7,968 nt of DNA from JAYWIG01 sp043789035. GTDB taxonomy: Bacteria; Pseudomonadota; Gammaproteobacteria; Burkholderiales; Burkholderiaceae_E. The stretch lies in the NCBI GenBank assembly GCA_043789035.1, contig JAYWIG010000296.1, positions 1 through 7,968 on the forward strand. The letters run 5' to 3'. The notes below the pieces were generated by a model. The model was not told where the DNA came from and did no database searches. It saw nothing but the letters and a program-made list of their open reading frames with translations. Below, piece by piece: positions 1 to 6,720 of the stretch. Made by a program: the position numbers and the translations under genes. Position 1 is the stretch's first letter. The number at the start of each line of letters is the position of its first letter.

Positions 1-620
1 AGGTTCGCGGCTTTGTCACCGGAAAGTAACGAGGGTGGCGCATGACTTGCGGGAACATATCCATGCGTCTTCATGTCAGCTGCCAAGCCATTTGCAACAA
101 CTTCGACACTTGCATCGCTAATTGCAGTTACGGTAATCGCATTACGTCCTCTATCGACAGATTCCAGTCTTCGCAACACTTGCATGCTGCTAAGCGTTGA
201 TAGTCGTGGCTCGATACCAGGAACGGCAGGTTGGTAAGATGCCTGCCAAAAACTGACTAAGCCTTCAACCTTTGAGGAGCCACCGTTGGCAAACAGACGC
301 ACCTGAACCGTAATCCACGTATCGTCTTTTCTATGGCTGAGATAAGTCCAACCATTTTTCGCGCCTTCTACTACGGGTACTTGAGACTGCTGTAACCATC
401 GCGAAAGCTTAATTTTTACATCATCAAGCGTTTCATCGGCAACGAATCGATAAGCACGGGTAGGTTTACCATCAATAATGAGTTGTTCCCATAATTCGGA
501 GTACTTAAACTCCGATGGAAAACCTCGCATCGGATTTTTTTCAGCATCACTGGTATCTGGAAATGTACAAAGCGTTGCAAAAAGTAATCCAACGACAGTA
601 AGATTCAGTAGTTTTTTCAT
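1..620 (-). CDS. Secreted protein of unknown function, last visible gene of the Tad-like cassette (3' end cut by window edge)
   Basis: An ATG at 620 opens a frame that stays open to base 1, giving 206 residues with no stop, so the C-terminus lies outside the window. The N-terminus (MKKLLNLTVVGLLFATLC) is a typical Sec signal peptide: two lysines, a hydrophobic stretch to about residue 18, and a plausible signal peptidase I site after SDA26. The mature part has no further membrane segment and no cysteine. It is rich in beta-strand-like and amphipathic-helix-like stretches, including W91TYLSH and W102ITVQVR. Residues 55-83 and 159-189 resemble each other (Ala, alternating hydrophobics, then a helix ending in Val-Pro or Tyr-Val-Pro), suggesting a duplicated small domain. 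The start lies one base after the TGA of the TadE-like gene, with only a weak GGCGGGTG upstream, so translation is probably coupled. I do not recognise the family. Context suggests a periplasmic or secreted accessory of the pilus-like system. Confidence 0.8.
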   Translation of the reverse strand, partial: MKKLLNLTVVGLLFATLCTFPDTSDAEKNPMRGFPSEFKYSELWEQLIIDGKPTRAYRFVADETLDDVKIKLSRWLQQSQVPVVEGAKNGWTYLSHRKDDTWITVQVRLFANGGSSKVEGLVSFWQASYQPAVPGIEPRLSTLSSMQVLRRLESVDRGRNAITVTAISDASVEVVANGLAADMKTHGYVPASHAPPSLLSGDKAAN

Positions 621-621
621 A

Positions 622-1548
622 TCACCCGCCGTTACCCATGCCACTACCACTTGCTTCAACAGGGGCAGGCGGTATGTACCCCGGCAATCGATCTGCCGGG
701 ATTTTCTTAACGTCCACTTCATGATATTTAAAGCTCGATCCGTTGGACTCGAGCTTCGCACCTTCAGCAAATTGAATGAGAAGTTGAGTAGGCATATACA
801 TTGCATCTATAACGCTTTCGATCAAAGGTAGTTTCTTACCCTGATCAACGCGACTTTGTGTACTCGCTGTTTCAGAGCCGTCTGGAGAACTAGCGTTCCA
901 CGCATTGGTAAGAATCGCTGTATGTGACCTCATCGTCAGAGGTATTGGATCGAGGCTCGCAACAAGTGCGTTAACTGGATTGCTTTTTGACAATCGCGCC
1001 TGTACCTTGGCATCGATTAATCCGCCTTGCCAATCAAGTCCGAACCTCGCCGGGCCTGCGATATTAGACACAAGATCCATCGCATTGTTAGCAATTTTCG
1101 AGCCGCTACTTCCAACGATTCCTGATCCGGCATTAAATATGTCTGGGTCTACTCGAAAACCGATATCAGCAAACGACTCTAACAAAGCGTTACCGCGATG
1201 ATCTTTCCATAAGCCTTGCCTCTCGCTAACGGTTGCTGAATCTGAAGCGAATTCATTTGAGTTAATACCAACCGACGTACCCATAAAATGGCGTCGCCGA
1301 AGCTCATCGCCAAGCTCGGTGCTTGTGGCGGTAGCGCCAGTCATTTTTGCGCAAGCATCAAAGCTGATTTGGCACTCAAAAGCCAGCGATCTTGATGCTG
1401 CAAGCGTTGATTGCTGAACGGTTTGAAGTTTACCCAGATATATAGCTAACAAAAGCAATGGCAGTAGCACTATGGCAGCAACCAAGGTTTCAACTAACGC
1501 TTGACCAGCCTGCGCCTGCCGAGCAAACTTAACTTCTTTAATTAACAT
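622..1548 (-). CDS. TadE-like pseudopilin / minor pilus-assembly protein
   Basis: This 308-residue protein has the TadE-type N-terminus: a short basic leader ending in Gly15, then QALVE and a long hydrophobic segment (about residues 17-38). Cleavage after Gly15 would put Glu20 at position +5 of the mature protein, as in type IVb prepilins processed by TadV/FppA-type peptidases. The rest should be outside the inner membrane. It has two cysteines just after the helix (Cys59, Cys66) that could form a disulfide, a long poorly characterised middle region, and a Pro/Gly-rich tail ending GSGMGNGG. TadE proteins are usually shorter, so most of the C-terminal region is lineage-specific. The ATG at 1548 overlaps the upstream stop by 11 bases. 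An AAGG lies only two bases before it, so reinitiation after the upstream stop is likely. The next Met is residue 69, beyond the helix, so this start is secure. Family assignment rests on the N-terminal motif only. Confidence 0.78.
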   Translation of the reverse strand: MLIKEVKFARQAQAGQALVETLVAAIVLLPLLLLAIYLGKLQTVQQSTLAASRSLAFECQISFDACAKMTGATATSTELGDELRRRHFMGTSVGINSNEFASDSATVSERQGLWKDHRGNALLESFADIGFRVDPDIFNAGSGIVGSSGSKIANNAMDLVSNIAGPARFGLDWQGGLIDAKVQARLSKSNPVNALVASLDPIPLTMRSHTAILTNAWNASSPDGSETASTQSRVDQGKKLPLIESVIDAMYMPTQLLIQFAEGAKLESNGSSFKYHEVDVKKIPADRLPGYIPPAPVEASGSGMGNGG

Positions 1549-2881
1549 AGCCTTCGGCCACTATGCGTTGCGTCAAAGAGGGTTCGACTAAGCGAGCCTG
1601 CCAATAGGGGCTATACAAGCTGGCATATTCAACCTGCGTGCCAGAATCATTCGGTGAGGCAAAGTAAACTTCTGCCGCTGACAATGCCCAAATACGATTG
1701 CCTGCAAGATTCTCGTTCAAGGCAAGGCGTCCAATGCCTACGCCAATCTGAGCGCTGGTGTGCAACGTGGCTCTTTCCTTGCGTGCAAGTACCGCTACTG
1801 AAGAAGTAGGAAACCGGCTATTGCTTAAACCTTCATAGTTTAGTTCTCGAACTTTGGTTATACCGCCGTAGCCACTATCAGACATCATGTCCGAAGTGCT
1901 GGTAGACGTAGCCCACGGATTGAAGCTCGCACTTGAGCCCGGATTATTTTGTATGGAGCCAGCGCTATTGTTTTCACTACTTTCGGCTGCGCCGTAACCA
2001 AGCGGAACCAGTTCAGGTTCTTTTCCACATGAAGGGTTGTACCAAGCCTTTGCTTTCCAAACATGGGTGGATAAGGTATCGACGGCCTCCCACCGATCGA
2101 GGCTTGCGCCCATCGTTGTGCCACCTCGCTTTATGAAACGTGAAGCAACCTGCTGCAAGTTCGTAGGTATGCAAGGCCCGGGCGGAAGAACTGACAACGC
2201 CGCATTACGGTCTTTCACAAAATCATCTAAAGAGGCGTTGACAATATCTTTTAACCGCTGCCGATCAGTATCACTTTCATAACGTCGAGTGAAGTTAGTA
2301 ACCATGTTCTGATCTGGCAAGGCGAAGGCAAAATACGAACTATCGTTAGCCTTTATTACTTCGTTGGCCACCGCACCCATACCGAAAACTCCGACGGTCA
2401 AATTCAGAATTTCTTGACTTTTTTGAAGCAGCTCTTTGTAGCCATAATCGCTCGCCGCACGTGCCTTGATTTCAATTTCAGCGGCCTGCTCTGCAAGATC
2501 AGAGTTATATTGCGCGGCCTGGGCCACATACTGCATAAACCACGCAGGCGGAAACCACGACGAGTAGTCCGCGATATTCGTCGCCGCAGTTTCAAAATAC
2601 TTTGACCACGAAACAAGCGTTACCGCTTGTGCAACAGAAACTTCCTGCGCCACAATCGCTCGATTGCTGTAGGCGTGAAAATTCAACACCCGTGCGCGCC
2701 ACACTGCTGCACTGTAGGCAGCAGCATCCGCGCTGTTGATGAGTTTTTGTTTGGTCGCACTAACTTGACCCGTATTGAATAAAAAGTACAAACCAAGGCA
2801 ACCCACAAACATCAATACCAAACCGAGCACAAGCACTTGGCCGCGTTGTTTTAAGCCATGACGAATAGACTGTAGCTTCAT
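1538..2881 (-). CDS. Tad-domain (TadE/TadG-like) membrane-anchored pilus-assembly protein
   Basis: This 447-residue protein begins with a basic segment and the motif KQRGQVLVLGLVLMF. A single membrane helix follows (about residues 16-35), then Q-rich sequence and N49SADAAAYSAA. This is the hallmark of the Tad / 'Flp pilus-assembly TadE/G-like' N-terminal family. Unlike its two pilin-like neighbours it has Leu rather than Glu at +5 after Gly14, so it is probably not a normal prepilin-peptidase substrate and stays anchored. The large extracytoplasmic part has Ala-rich helical sequence (about 78-180), two cysteines (237 and 285) that could pair, a Ser/Asn/Gly-rich low-complexity linker (about 299-336) and a C-terminal stretch, E404VYFASP to Y426WQARLV. 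I believe that stretch recurs in Tad-like proteins of other proteobacteria. The gene starts 42 bases after the pilin gene with no terminator between, and overlaps the TadE-like gene by 11 bases. Its ribosome binding site is poor (no clear GGAG), which may lower its level relative to the pilin. Confidence 0.8.
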   Translation of the reverse strand: MKLQSIRHGLKQRGQVLVLGLVLMFVGCLGLYFLFNTGQVSATKQKLINSADAAAYSAAVWRARVLNFHAYSNRAIVAQEVSVAQAVTLVSWSKYFETAATNIADYSSWFPPAWFMQYVAQAAQYNSDLAEQAAEIEIKARAASDYGYKELLQKSQEILNLTVGVFGMGAVANEVIKANDSSYFAFALPDQNMVTNFTRRYESDTDRQRLKDIVNASLDDFVKDRNAALSVLPPGPCIPTNLQQVASRFIKRGGTTMGASLDRWEAVDTLSTHVWKAKAWYNPSCGKEPELVPLGYGAAESSENNSAGSIQNNPGSSASFNPWATSTSTSDMMSDSGYGGITKVRELNYEGLSNSRFPTSSVAVLARKERATLHTSAQIGVGIGRLALNENLAGNRIWALSAAEVYFASPNDSGTQVEYASLYSPYWQARLVEPSLTQRIVAEGYVN

Positions 2882-2923
2882 ATTAATTAGCTGCTTTCAG
2901 GTTACGTTGGTTTATATGCCTTT

Positions 2924-3199
2924 CTATCGATTGTTCAGGTCAAAGTTATCCAAGCCTTTGCGTACATTGGCATTGGTCGACGCAGTAGTCGCATTAGTGT
3001 TTGAATTAGCAATAGCAGGCGCAGCACTTTGCCCAGCCATTTCTAAGGCCAAGCCAGCCGTTTGATTTCGAAGCGTTTGTCCAAAAAGGGTGTAAGTACC
3101 AATCGCAGCGACTGCAATCAGTGCGACGATAATGATGTACTCGGTCATCCCCTGCCCGCGCTGGGAACGTGAAGTAATTAGAAAAGATTGGTTTTTCAT
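2924..3199 (-). CDS. Flp-like type IVb prepilin
   Basis: This is a 91-residue protein with a class III (prepilin) signal. The basic leader MKNQSFLITSRSQRG is followed by QGMTEY and a hydrophobic helix (about residues 22-40). Cleavage after Gly15 gives Glu at +5 and Tyr at +6, the G-x4-E-Y layout of Flp pilins, and a mature protein of 76 residues. The C-terminal half is an Ala/Asn/Thr/Ser-rich low-complexity stretch (about 55-78) ending in RKGLDNFDLNNR, with no cysteine. The product would be inserted in the inner membrane, processed by a TadV-type peptidase and polymerised or incorporated as a minor subunit; none of that machinery is in the window. The start is supported by a strong GGAGAG ending three bases before the ATG. 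It is first in the cassette and has the best ribosome binding site of the four genes, as expected for the most abundant subunit. The family call is firm; major versus minor pilin is not settled. Confidence 0.85.
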   Translation of the reverse strand: MKNQSFLITSRSQRGQGMTEYIIIVALIAVAAIGTYTLFGQTLRNQTAGLALEMAGQSAAPAIANSNTNATTASTNANVRKGLDNFDLNNR

Positions 3200-3225
3200 T
3201 TGCTCTCCAAAAAGTGTTGTGAACC

Positions 3226-3251
3226 GTGGCTCTTCAACACCGAAGAGCCAC
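3226..3251 (-). promoter_or_regulatory. Stem-loop in the leader of the prepilin gene
   Basis: Perfect 10-bp inverted repeat (GTGGCTCTTC at 3226-3235, GAAGAGCCAC at 3242-3251) with a 6-base loop, 27 bases upstream of the prepilin start. It is not directly followed by a T-run on either strand, so it is not a standard terminator. An alternative 6-bp pairing (GTGTTG at 3214-3219 with CAACAC at 3235-3240) shares bases with it and on the minus strand runs directly into TTTTT. If the promoter at 3260-3288 is used, the hairpin would sit almost at the mRNA 5' end, where such structures can stabilise a transcript (inference). Confidence 0.6.
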
Positions 3252-3259
3252 TAACACTA

Positions 3260-3288
3260 TTTGTAAAGCCAGAACCTGCGCAGCTCAA
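3260..3288 (-). promoter_or_regulatory. Candidate sigma-70 promoter for the pilin cassette
   Basis: On the minus strand TTGAGC (3288-3283) and TACAAA (3265-3260) are separated by exactly 17 bases. Each matches its consensus hexamer at four of six positions. Transcription would begin near 3253, just before the leader stem-loop and about 54 bases upstream of the prepilin ATG. This is pattern matching only; the position in the gap after the GMC gene supports it. Confidence 0.4.
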
Positions 3289-3341
3289 TCCGACTGATGG
3301 CCACGCCTAAGAGAGTAGGTAAATCTGTCTAACTAAACTGC

Positions 3342-4997
3342 CTAGACCGACAGGCCGATACTTTGATTTTTAACCCGATCAATAATCGATGCTGCGGCAA
3401 CTCTACCCTTAATAAGATCGGCGGCACGCTCAGCAATCATGATGGTTGGAGCATTCGTGTTGCCTGAGACTATCGACGGCATTACAGATGCATCAACCAC
3501 TCGTAGCTTATCAAACCCACGCACCCGTAACTCAGGATCGACAACCGAAACTGTGTCGGAGCCCATTCGACACGTGCCGACTGGGTGATAGATCGTGTCC
3601 GCATGCGAACGAATAACCGCTTCAATTTCAGCATCCGTATTCGCCTGAGCGCTATAAAGCTCACCAGCCGTGCTACCACCAACATAGGGTGCAAATGCAG
3701 GCTGCGAATAGATTTTCCTCACGAGCTTGAATCCCTTAATCAGCAACGCAATATCACGCTCATCTGATAGAAATTGAGGATCAATCAATGGCGCTACTCG
3801 AGTATCTGCGGAAGCCAATCGAACCGTACCTCTGCTATGGGGTCTGAGGACGCATACATGGCAACTCATGCCATGACCAAGGTGATTCTTACGAGCATGA
3901 TCATCGACCATGCCTATGACAAAATGAAGCTGTAAGTCAGGCCTATCCACTTCAGGTGAAGATTTGACAAAAGCGCCAGCCTCAGCAAAGTTGGTCGTCA
4001 GGCGACCTGTCCGTTGCTTTCGCCACTCGGCAATACCCTTGAGGATATTCAGGCCACCTACCAGCGACAGACCAAACAAATCAGTCGATTTCACTCGGCG
4101 ATTGATAATGTGATCTAAGTGATCTTGAAGGTTCGCACCGACAGATGGTTGATCGTAAATCACCGGAATTCCGTGCGCTTGCAAATGGGAGCCTTGGCCA
4201 ATGCCTGAGGCCATCAAAATTTGCGGCGATCCAAACGCACCCGCACAGAGCAAAACTTCCATGTTAGCTTCGATGATCTGCTTGCCTTGACTATCCACAA
4301 CCTCAACACCTGTCGCCATACGGCCATCAAAGAGCACTCGAAGCACCTGCATATGGGTAAGTACTTTTAAGTTAGGTCTTTCCATCGCGGCAAGCAAATA
4401 GGCGCGGCGCACCGACCAACGTTCACCGTTTTTTTGCGTGACTTGATACGCCCCAGCACCTTCTTGGGTAGGCCCATTGAAGTCGCTATTAGTAACTATT
4501 CCCGCTTGCAAGGCAGCATCAACAAATTTCCTTACAAACGGATTCGGAGAGGTTAAGTCCATCACGTTTAAAGGGCCGCCTTGCCCATGAAGTTCGCTAG
4601 CACCTCGCTCGTTATGTTCAGCCTTCAAAAAATAAGGCAACACTTCATCCCATGACCAACCGTTAGCACCGTCGAGTGCCCATTCATCATAGTCTTGCTT
4701 TTGGCCACGCAAGTAAATCATCGCGTTAATTGCGGAGGAGCCACCTAAGCCCTTTCCGCGCGGTTGATAGCCTTGGCGCCCATTAAGACCGGGTTGTGGC
4801 TCAGTTTTAAAGCCGTAGTTGCCAGATGTTGGCCTAGGAATATGCGCAAGCACTCCCACAGGAACTTTGAACAATATGCTGCTGTTATCGCCGCCAGACT
4901 CAATCAAGCAGACTGAAACTGCAGGGTCTTCACTTAATCGATTTGCCAGTACACACCCAGCCGAGCCACCGCCTACAACTACATAATCAAACTTCAT
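3342..4997 (-). CDS. GMC-family FAD-dependent alcohol dehydrogenase (AlkJ/choline dehydrogenase-like)
   Basis: This 551-residue flavoprotein probably oxidises a primary alcohol to the aldehyde, with electrons passed to the respiratory chain as in AlkJ-type enzymes. The N-terminal FAD-binding fold has G9GGSAGC. The two GMC signatures are P79RGKGLGGSSAINAM and G253AFGSPQILMASGIG. The catalytic pair is His471 (H471PVGTCRMG) and Asn515 (in N513TNAPT), 44 residues apart as in choline oxidase. There is no signal peptide, so it is cytoplasmic or peripheral to the inner membrane. The frame is open back to 5075, but I chose the ATG at 4997. It directly precedes the KFDYVVVGGG strand, GGGAG lies nine bases upstream (5011-5007), and the longer start would lie inside the aceA terminator. 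Length is normal for the family. Similarity to AlkJ and to choline dehydrogenase does not settle the substrate; no aldehyde dehydrogenase, hydroxylase or choline transporter is adjacent. No clear terminator follows the gene. Confidence 0.9.
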   Translation of the reverse strand: MKFDYVVVGGGSAGCVLANRLSEDPAVSVCLIESGGDNSSILFKVPVGVLAHIPRPTSGNYGFKTEPQPGLNGRQGYQPRGKGLGGSSAINAMIYLRGQKQDYDEWALDGANGWSWDEVLPYFLKAEHNERGASELHGQGGPLNVMDLTSPNPFVRKFVDAALQAGIVTNSDFNGPTQEGAGAYQVTQKNGERWSVRRAYLLAAMERPNLKVLTHMQVLRVLFDGRMATGVEVVDSQGKQIIEANMEVLLCAGAFGSPQILMASGIGQGSHLQAHGIPVIYDQPSVGANLQDHLDHIINRRVKSTDLFGLSLVGGLNILKGIAEWRKQRTGRLTTNFAEAGAFVKSSPEVDRPDLQLHFVIGMVDDHARKNHLGHGMSCHVCVLRPHSRGTVRLASADTRVAPLIDPQFLSDERDIALLIKGFKLVRKIYSQPAFAPYVGGSTAGELYSAQANTDAEIEAVIRSHADTIYHPVGTCRMGSDTVSVVDPELRVRGFDKLRVVDASVMPSIVSGNTNAPTIMIAERAADLIKGRVAAASIIDRVKNQSIGLSV

Positions 4998-5058
4998 CAG
5001 CCAATGCTCCCACGTTTTAAGCAAAGTATTCGAAATATCTTCTCGTTTCAGTTTACAC

Positions 5059-5096
5059 AAAAAAAGCCGCTGCAAACGGGTGTTGCAGCGGCTTTT
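5059..5096 (-). terminator. Intrinsic terminator of aceA
   Basis: Perfect 14-bp inverted repeat (5062-5075 and 5083-5096) with a GC-rich core GCCGCTGC and a 7-base loop. On the minus strand it ends in a run of seven T (5065-5059). It lies 60 bases after the aceA stop and in the correct orientation for that gene. On the plus strand the stem ends in four T, so some bidirectional activity is possible. Confidence 0.9.
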
Positions 5097-5156
5097 AGAG
5101 AGTCAACTCAACTGATGCGGTGCAACAAATTAAGTAAAACTACAAAGATTGCTCAG

Positions 5157-6485
5157 TTATGCAGCTTTCTTCTCGCTATGGTCGTCATGGTCATCAAAGA
5201 ACTGCTCATCTTCTGTCGAGCCTTTCAGAGCGGCAGTCGATGCATCTCGTTCAATGGTTGTTGTAACAGCGTCGAAGTAGCCGGTACCAACTTCGCGCTG
5301 ATGCTTAACTGCTGTAAAGCCTTTTTCAGCCGCTGCAAATTCAGCTTCCTGTAGTTCGACGAAAGCAGTCATATTGTTACGAGCATAGCCGTGCGCCAAA
5401 TTGAACATTGAGTAGTTCAAGCTATGGAAACCAGCCAAGGTAATAAATTGAAACTTATAACCCATTGCACCTAATTCACGCTGGAATTTGGCGATGGTTG
5501 CTTCGTCCAAATTCTTTTTCCAATTAAATGACGGCGAGCAGTTGTAGCTCAACATCTTGCCCGGGAACTGCTTATGAATGGCTTCGGCAAACTTGCGTGC
5601 GAACTCAAGATCAGGCTTGCCAGTTTCACACCAAATCAAGTCAGCATAGGGTGCATAAGCAAGGCCACGCGAAATCGACTGCTCAAGGCCATTACGTGTT
5701 TTGAAGAAGCCTTCAACAGTGCGCTCGCCGGTTAAGAACGGCTTATCATTTTCATCGATGTCGCTAGTGACTAGATCAGCGGCTTCCGCATCGGTACGAG
5801 CCAAGATAATGCTGGCAGTACCCATTACATCAGAGGCTAAGCGTGCCGCCGACAATTTAGCCACTTGCTCACGAGTTGGCACCAGCACTTTGCCACCCAT
5901 GTGGCCGCATTTTTTCACCGACGCTAATTGGTCTTCGAAGTGAACGCCAGCAGCACCTGCTTCAATCATTGATTTCATCAATTCGAACGCATTCAACACG
6001 CCGCCAAAACCAGCTTCCGCATCGGCAACGATGGGGGCGAAGAAATCGATGTAGCCAGCGTCGCCGGGGCCCTTGCCTTCCATCCACTGAATTTGGTCAG
6101 CACGAGTAAGCGTATTGTTAATGCGCTTAACGACTGAGGGAACTGAGTTCACCGGATAGAGTGATTGATCCGGGTACATTTCACCAGCCAAGTTTGCATC
6201 TCCTGCGACCTGCCAACCTGACAAGTAAATCGCCTTCAAGCCAGCTTTTACCTGCTGCATTGCTTGATTGCCAGTAAGCGCGCCTAGCGCATTGATGAAC
6301 GGTTCAGTGCCGAGATCCTTCCAAAGCCGTTCAGCACCACGCTTTGCTAATGTGTGATCAACCTGAACAGAACCACGCAGGCGAATAACGTCAGCAGCCG
6401 TGTAATTACGCTTTAAACCCTTCCAACGAGGGTTCTCATTCCAGTCTTTTTCCAACTTCTGTGCTTCGAGTTCACGTGCTGCCAT
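5157..6485 (-). CDS. aceA: Isocitrate lyase
   Basis: This enzyme cleaves isocitrate to succinate and glyoxylate, the first step of the glyoxylate shunt needed for growth on acetate, fatty acids and other C2-yielding substrates. The 442-residue protein has the diagnostic active-site motif K191KCGHMGGKVL with catalytic Cys193, the SGWQ motif (89-92), the metal/substrate region P151IVADAEAGFGG, and the YNCSPSFNW motif (314-322). Length and order match the short bacterial form (E. coli AceA is 434 residues), not the longer Pseudomonas aeruginosa type. After the usual ending (GSTEDEQF) there is an extra tail of about 13 residues, FDDHDDHSEKKAA, rich in Asp and His. AAGGGA six bases before the ATG supports the start. 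The gene is monocistronic by layout: a long AT-rich upstream region with palindromes and a strong terminator downstream. Malate synthase and the kinase/phosphatase AceK are not adjacent. Confidence 0.97.
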   Translation of the reverse strand: MAARELEAQKLEKDWNENPRWKGLKRNYTAADVIRLRGSVQVDHTLAKRGAERLWKDLGTEPFINALGALTGNQAMQQVKAGLKAIYLSGWQVAGDANLAGEMYPDQSLYPVNSVPSVVKRINNTLTRADQIQWMEGKGPGDAGYIDFFAPIVADAEAGFGGVLNAFELMKSMIEAGAAGVHFEDQLASVKKCGHMGGKVLVPTREQVAKLSAARLASDVMGTASIILARTDAEAADLVTSDIDENDKPFLTGERTVEGFFKTRNGLEQSISRGLAYAPYADLIWCETGKPDLEFARKFAEAIHKQFPGKMLSYNCSPSFNWKKNLDEATIAKFQRELGAMGYKFQFITLAGFHSLNYSMFNLAHGYARNNMTAFVELQEAEFAAAEKGFTAVKHQREVGTGYFDAVTTTIERDASTAALKGSTEDEQFFDDHDDHSEKKAA

Positions 6486-6552
6486 GTTATTTCCCTTAAA
6501 AAGTAAAAACTAAAGTGATAAAACTAACTAATTCATGGCTCTACTTTAATCC

Positions 6553-6583
6553 GTGACTGATGCGTCGCAGCAATATTAGTCAC
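6553..6583 (-). promoter_or_regulatory. Interrupted inverted repeat in the aceA upstream region
   Basis: GTGACT (6553-6558) and AGTCAC (6578-6583) form a 6-bp inverted repeat around a 19-base spacer. Two further complementary pairs (AT at 6560-6561 with AT at 6575-6576) follow after one G:T position. It lies about 70-100 bases before the aceA ATG. It could be a regulator site or a leader hairpin. The arms are short, so chance is not excluded. I found no convincing -35/-10 pair between 6490 and 6630. Confidence 0.35.
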
Positions 6584-6630
6584 ACTACTCTATAAATAAA
6601 TAAGTGAATTAAATCAGTGCTTTAAAACTA

Positions 6631-6651
6631 ATTTTTCACAATGCGAAAAAT
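6631..6651. promoter_or_regulatory. Operator-like palindrome A upstream of aceA
   Basis: A 21-base palindrome centred on 6641 with arms ATTTTTC and GAAAAAT; nine of ten base pairs match. The core CACAATGCG is one base different from the core of the element at 6721-6729 read on the minus strand (CGCAATGCG). It sits about 156 bases from the aceA start. Confidence 0.55.
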
Positions 6652-6654
6652 AAA

Positions 6655-6669
6655 TTTTCTTAATGAAAA
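6655..6669. promoter_or_regulatory. Operator-like element D (TTTTC-N5-GAAAA)
   Basis: TTTTC and GAAAA arms around a 5-base spacer (TTAAT), centred on 6662. It is a shorter-spaced relative of palindromes A and B, exactly 21 bases from the centre of A and 42 from the centre of B. It is weaker than A or B and is supported mainly by its phase with them. Confidence 0.4.
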
Positions 6670-6691
6670 CAACTAATGGTGCAGCGCATTT

Positions 6692-6716
6692 TTAATTTTC
6701 ATAATATGAAAATTAA
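6692..6716. promoter_or_regulatory. Operator-like perfect 25-bp palindrome B upstream of aceA
   Basis: Arms TTAATTTTCATA (6692-6703) and TATGAAAATTAA (6705-6716) are perfectly complementary around a single central base at 6704. It shares the TTTTC-N7-GAAAA layout with palindrome A. As RNA it would be an AT-only weak hairpin and is not followed by a T-run on the minus strand, so it is not a good rmuC terminator. A DNA-binding site for a dimeric regulator is more likely. Confidence 0.6.
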
Positions 6717-6720
6717 TTTC

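Noticed and set aside
564..575. Possible lipobox (ATLC) in the secreted protein's signal peptide.
   Set aside because: Leu at -1 and Thr at -2 do not fit a lipobox. A signal peptidase I site after residue 26 is more plausible.
478..831. Plus-strand open frame of 117 codons.
   Set aside because: It lies antisense across the junction of the secreted-protein and TadE-like genes, has no recognisable product, and is explained by the coding of the opposite strand.
1885..2124. Minus-strand open frame of 79 codons within the TadG-like gene.
   Set aside because: It is an alternative frame inside a well-supported gene, with Arg-rich composition typical of a shadow frame.
3276..3300. Possible sigma-54 promoter (GG-N10-GC) before the pilin gene.
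   Set aside because: Only the GG and GC dinucleotides fit; the flanking bases do not match TGGCAC and TTGCW. The overlapping sigma-70 pair is better.
4998..5075. Longer reading of the GMC dehydrogenase starting at 5075 (26 extra residues).
   Set aside because: The extra segment overlaps the aceA terminator, has no ribosome binding site and is not expected before the FAD-binding strand. The ATG at 4997 has GGGAG at good spacing.
5004..5354. Plus-strand open frame of 116 codons.
   Set aside because: It runs through the terminator and antisense to the 3' end of aceA. The product is Cys/Phe-rich with no family resemblance, a shadow frame.
6673..6693. A fifth element of the phased array centred on 6683.
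   Set aside because: Only a few symmetric pairs (GC-A-GC core) match and the TTTTC/GAAAA arms are absent, so it is not claimed as a site.
6692..6716. The 25-bp palindrome as the rmuC terminator.
   Set aside because: The stem is AT-only and on the minus strand is followed by A-rich, not T-rich, sequence.
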